This document shows, piece by piece, positions 5,013 through 5,861 of a stretch of 5,861 nucleotides of DNA (its first letter is position 1; each line of letters begins with the position of its first letter). Under the pieces are notes generated by a model. That model saw nothing but the letters and a program-made list of their open reading frames with translations, was not told the DNA's origin and did no database searches. Position numbers and translations under genes: made by a program. The DNA lies in NCBI GenBank assembly GCA_003022815.1, contig PXSL01000075.1, positions 1-5,861 of the forward strand. The letters are read 5' to 3'. This DNA is from Halobacteriales archaeon SW_5_68_122. GTDB taxonomy: Archaea; Halobacteriota; Halobacteria; Halobacteriales; Haloarculaceae.

Positions 5013-5861
5013 ATGTCGGTCTCCCACGCGGTCGGCGACGTGTACGCCGTCGACCCGCGGCTGATGGGCACGCCCGGCGCGCTCACGCTGTACGTCGTCG
5101 ACGCGCCGGAGCCGGCCATCGTCGACACGGGCTCGGCGAACTCCCCCACCCACATCTACGAGGCGCTCTCGGAGCTGGACATCGACCGCGAGGCCGTCGC
5201 GCACGTCCTCGTCACACACGTCCATCTCGACCATGCCGGCGGCGCCGGCCACCTCGCTGAACGACTGCCAAACGCCACCTTCCACGTCCACGAGCGGGGG
5301 TACCCCTACCTCACCGACGCCGAGGAGCTGGCCAGCCTGAAGCGCAGCGTCGACAGAGCGATGGGCGTCGAGGACGCCTACGGCCAGCCGAAGCTGCTGG
5401 ACGCCGAGCGGTGTCGGGTCGTCTCCGGCGGCGAGTCGGTCGACCTCGGCGACCGGAAACTGGAGCTCGTCGACGCGCCGGGCCACGCGCCGCACCACTA
5501 CGCGGCGTTCGACTCCGCGACCGGGGGGCTGTTCTCCGTTGACGCCGCCGGGATGCACCTGGCGGGCGAGATGCGGCCGACCACGCCGCCGCCGGGGTTC
5601 GACCTGGAGGCCAACCTCGAGACGGTCAAGCGGCTCCGGGCCTTCGAGCCGTCCATCAACTTCTACGGCCACGTCGGGCCCGGCGGCGACGACGCCGTCG
5701 CCGAGTTGGACCGCTACGAGAGGATGCTCCCGGAGTGGGTCGAGACGGTCGCAGAGCGCCGAGAGGTCCACGGCGACGACGTCGCCGCCATCGTCGGGTC
5801 GCTCGCGGGCCGCTGGCAGAGCCCGACCGTCGAGCGGGACGTGGCGGGCGTGATGCACTAC
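5013..5861 (+). CDS. Metallo-beta-lactamase-fold hydrolase, 3' truncated by window edge
   Basis: Open from the ATG at 5013 to the last base, 283 codons, with no stop inside the window. It encodes an MBL-fold, probably dinuclear zinc, cytoplasmic hydrolase. All metal ligands can be placed: H69-x-H71-x-D73-H74 (THVHLDHAGG), H158 in DAPGHAPHH, D177 in SVDAAG, and H220 in NFYGHVGPGG. The fold begins at once (VGDVYAVDPRLMGTPGALTLYVVD, then IVDTG at about 37-41), so the start is well placed. After the core (about 1-225) a helical C-terminal region (about 228-283) continues past the edge. Glyoxalase II-like thioesterases, lactonases and other MBL enzymes share these motifs, so the substrate is open. 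It is divergent from the phosphatase gene and probably uses the same promoter element. A long open frame on the opposite strand (5001-5858) is its antisense shadow. Confidence 0.92.
   Translation, partial: MSVSHAVGDVYAVDPRLMGTPGALTLYVVDAPEPAIVDTGSANSPTHIYEALSELDIDREAVAHVLVTHVHLDHAGGAGHLAERLPNATFHVHERGYPYLTDAEELASLKRSVDRAMGVEDAYGQPKLLDAERCRVVSGGESVDLGDRKLELVDAPGHAPHHYAAFDSATGGLFSVDAAGMHLAGEMRPTTPPPGFDLEANLETVKRLRAFEPSINFYGHVGPGGDDAVAELDRYERMLPEWVETVAERREVHGDDVAAIVGSLAGRWQSPTVERDVAGVMHY

Noticed and set aside
5001..5858. 285-residue open frame on the minus strand
   Set aside because: It is the antisense of the metallo-hydrolase gene, whose plus-strand frame has all family motifs. Long antisense frames are common in DNA of this G+C content.
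1..5861. Mobile element, CRISPR, toxin-antitoxin or defence system
   Set aside because: There are no transposase, integrase, repeat-spacer or toxin-antitoxin signatures, and composition is uniform across the window.

Overview
The window looks like chromosomal DNA from a haloarchaeon (class Halobacteria). G+C is very high, G/C dominates third codon positions, the predicted proteins are rich in Asp and Glu, and there are no Shine-Dalgarno leaders. Instead, TTTT-type boxes sit about 28-32 nt upstream of the start codons, as expected for leaderless archaeal transcripts. The families present (ABC1/UbiB-type kinase, GTPBP1-like translational GTPase, archaeal phosphoglycolate phosphatase) fit this. 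Genus and species cannot be read from the sequence.

Layout, left to right. (1) The 3' end of an ABC1/UbiB-family atypical kinase gene enters from the left edge on +. (2) A complete class I/II PLP-dependent aminotransferase (769-1830, +). (3) A HAD-superfamily hydrolase (1896-2492, +). (4) Converging on it with only 16 bp between the stops, a GTPBP1-type GTPase (2509-4158, -). (5) Upstream of that on the same strand, a Cof-like HAD phosphatase of the archaeal phosphoglycolate phosphatase type (4278-4958, -). (6) Divergent from that across 54 bp, a metallo-beta-lactamase-fold hydrolase (5013 to beyond the right edge, +). The last gene has no stop inside the window, so it is easily hidden by a long antisense open frame that opposes it.

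Most genes seem to be transcribed individually from their own core promoter rather than as an operon. The exception is the phosphatase/metallo-hydrolase pair, whose only AT-rich element (4982-4987) lies about 30 nt from both starts and probably serves both directions. No shared pathway links the six genes; this is ordinary core-genome neighbourhood, not an obvious defence island or mobile element.

The most noteworthy signals are two apparent internal losses. The kinase gene changes frame at about 565-568: a basic C-terminal tail typical of the family is still legible in the other frame (568-648), while the second membrane helix is absent. The HAD hydrolase lacks the whole segment that should carry motif IV, and a perfect 9-bp tandem repeat (2372-2389) lies at the join. 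These could be real gene decay or sequencing/assembly deletions in GC-rich DNA. No RNA gene, CRISPR array, insertion sequence or clearly new system was found.
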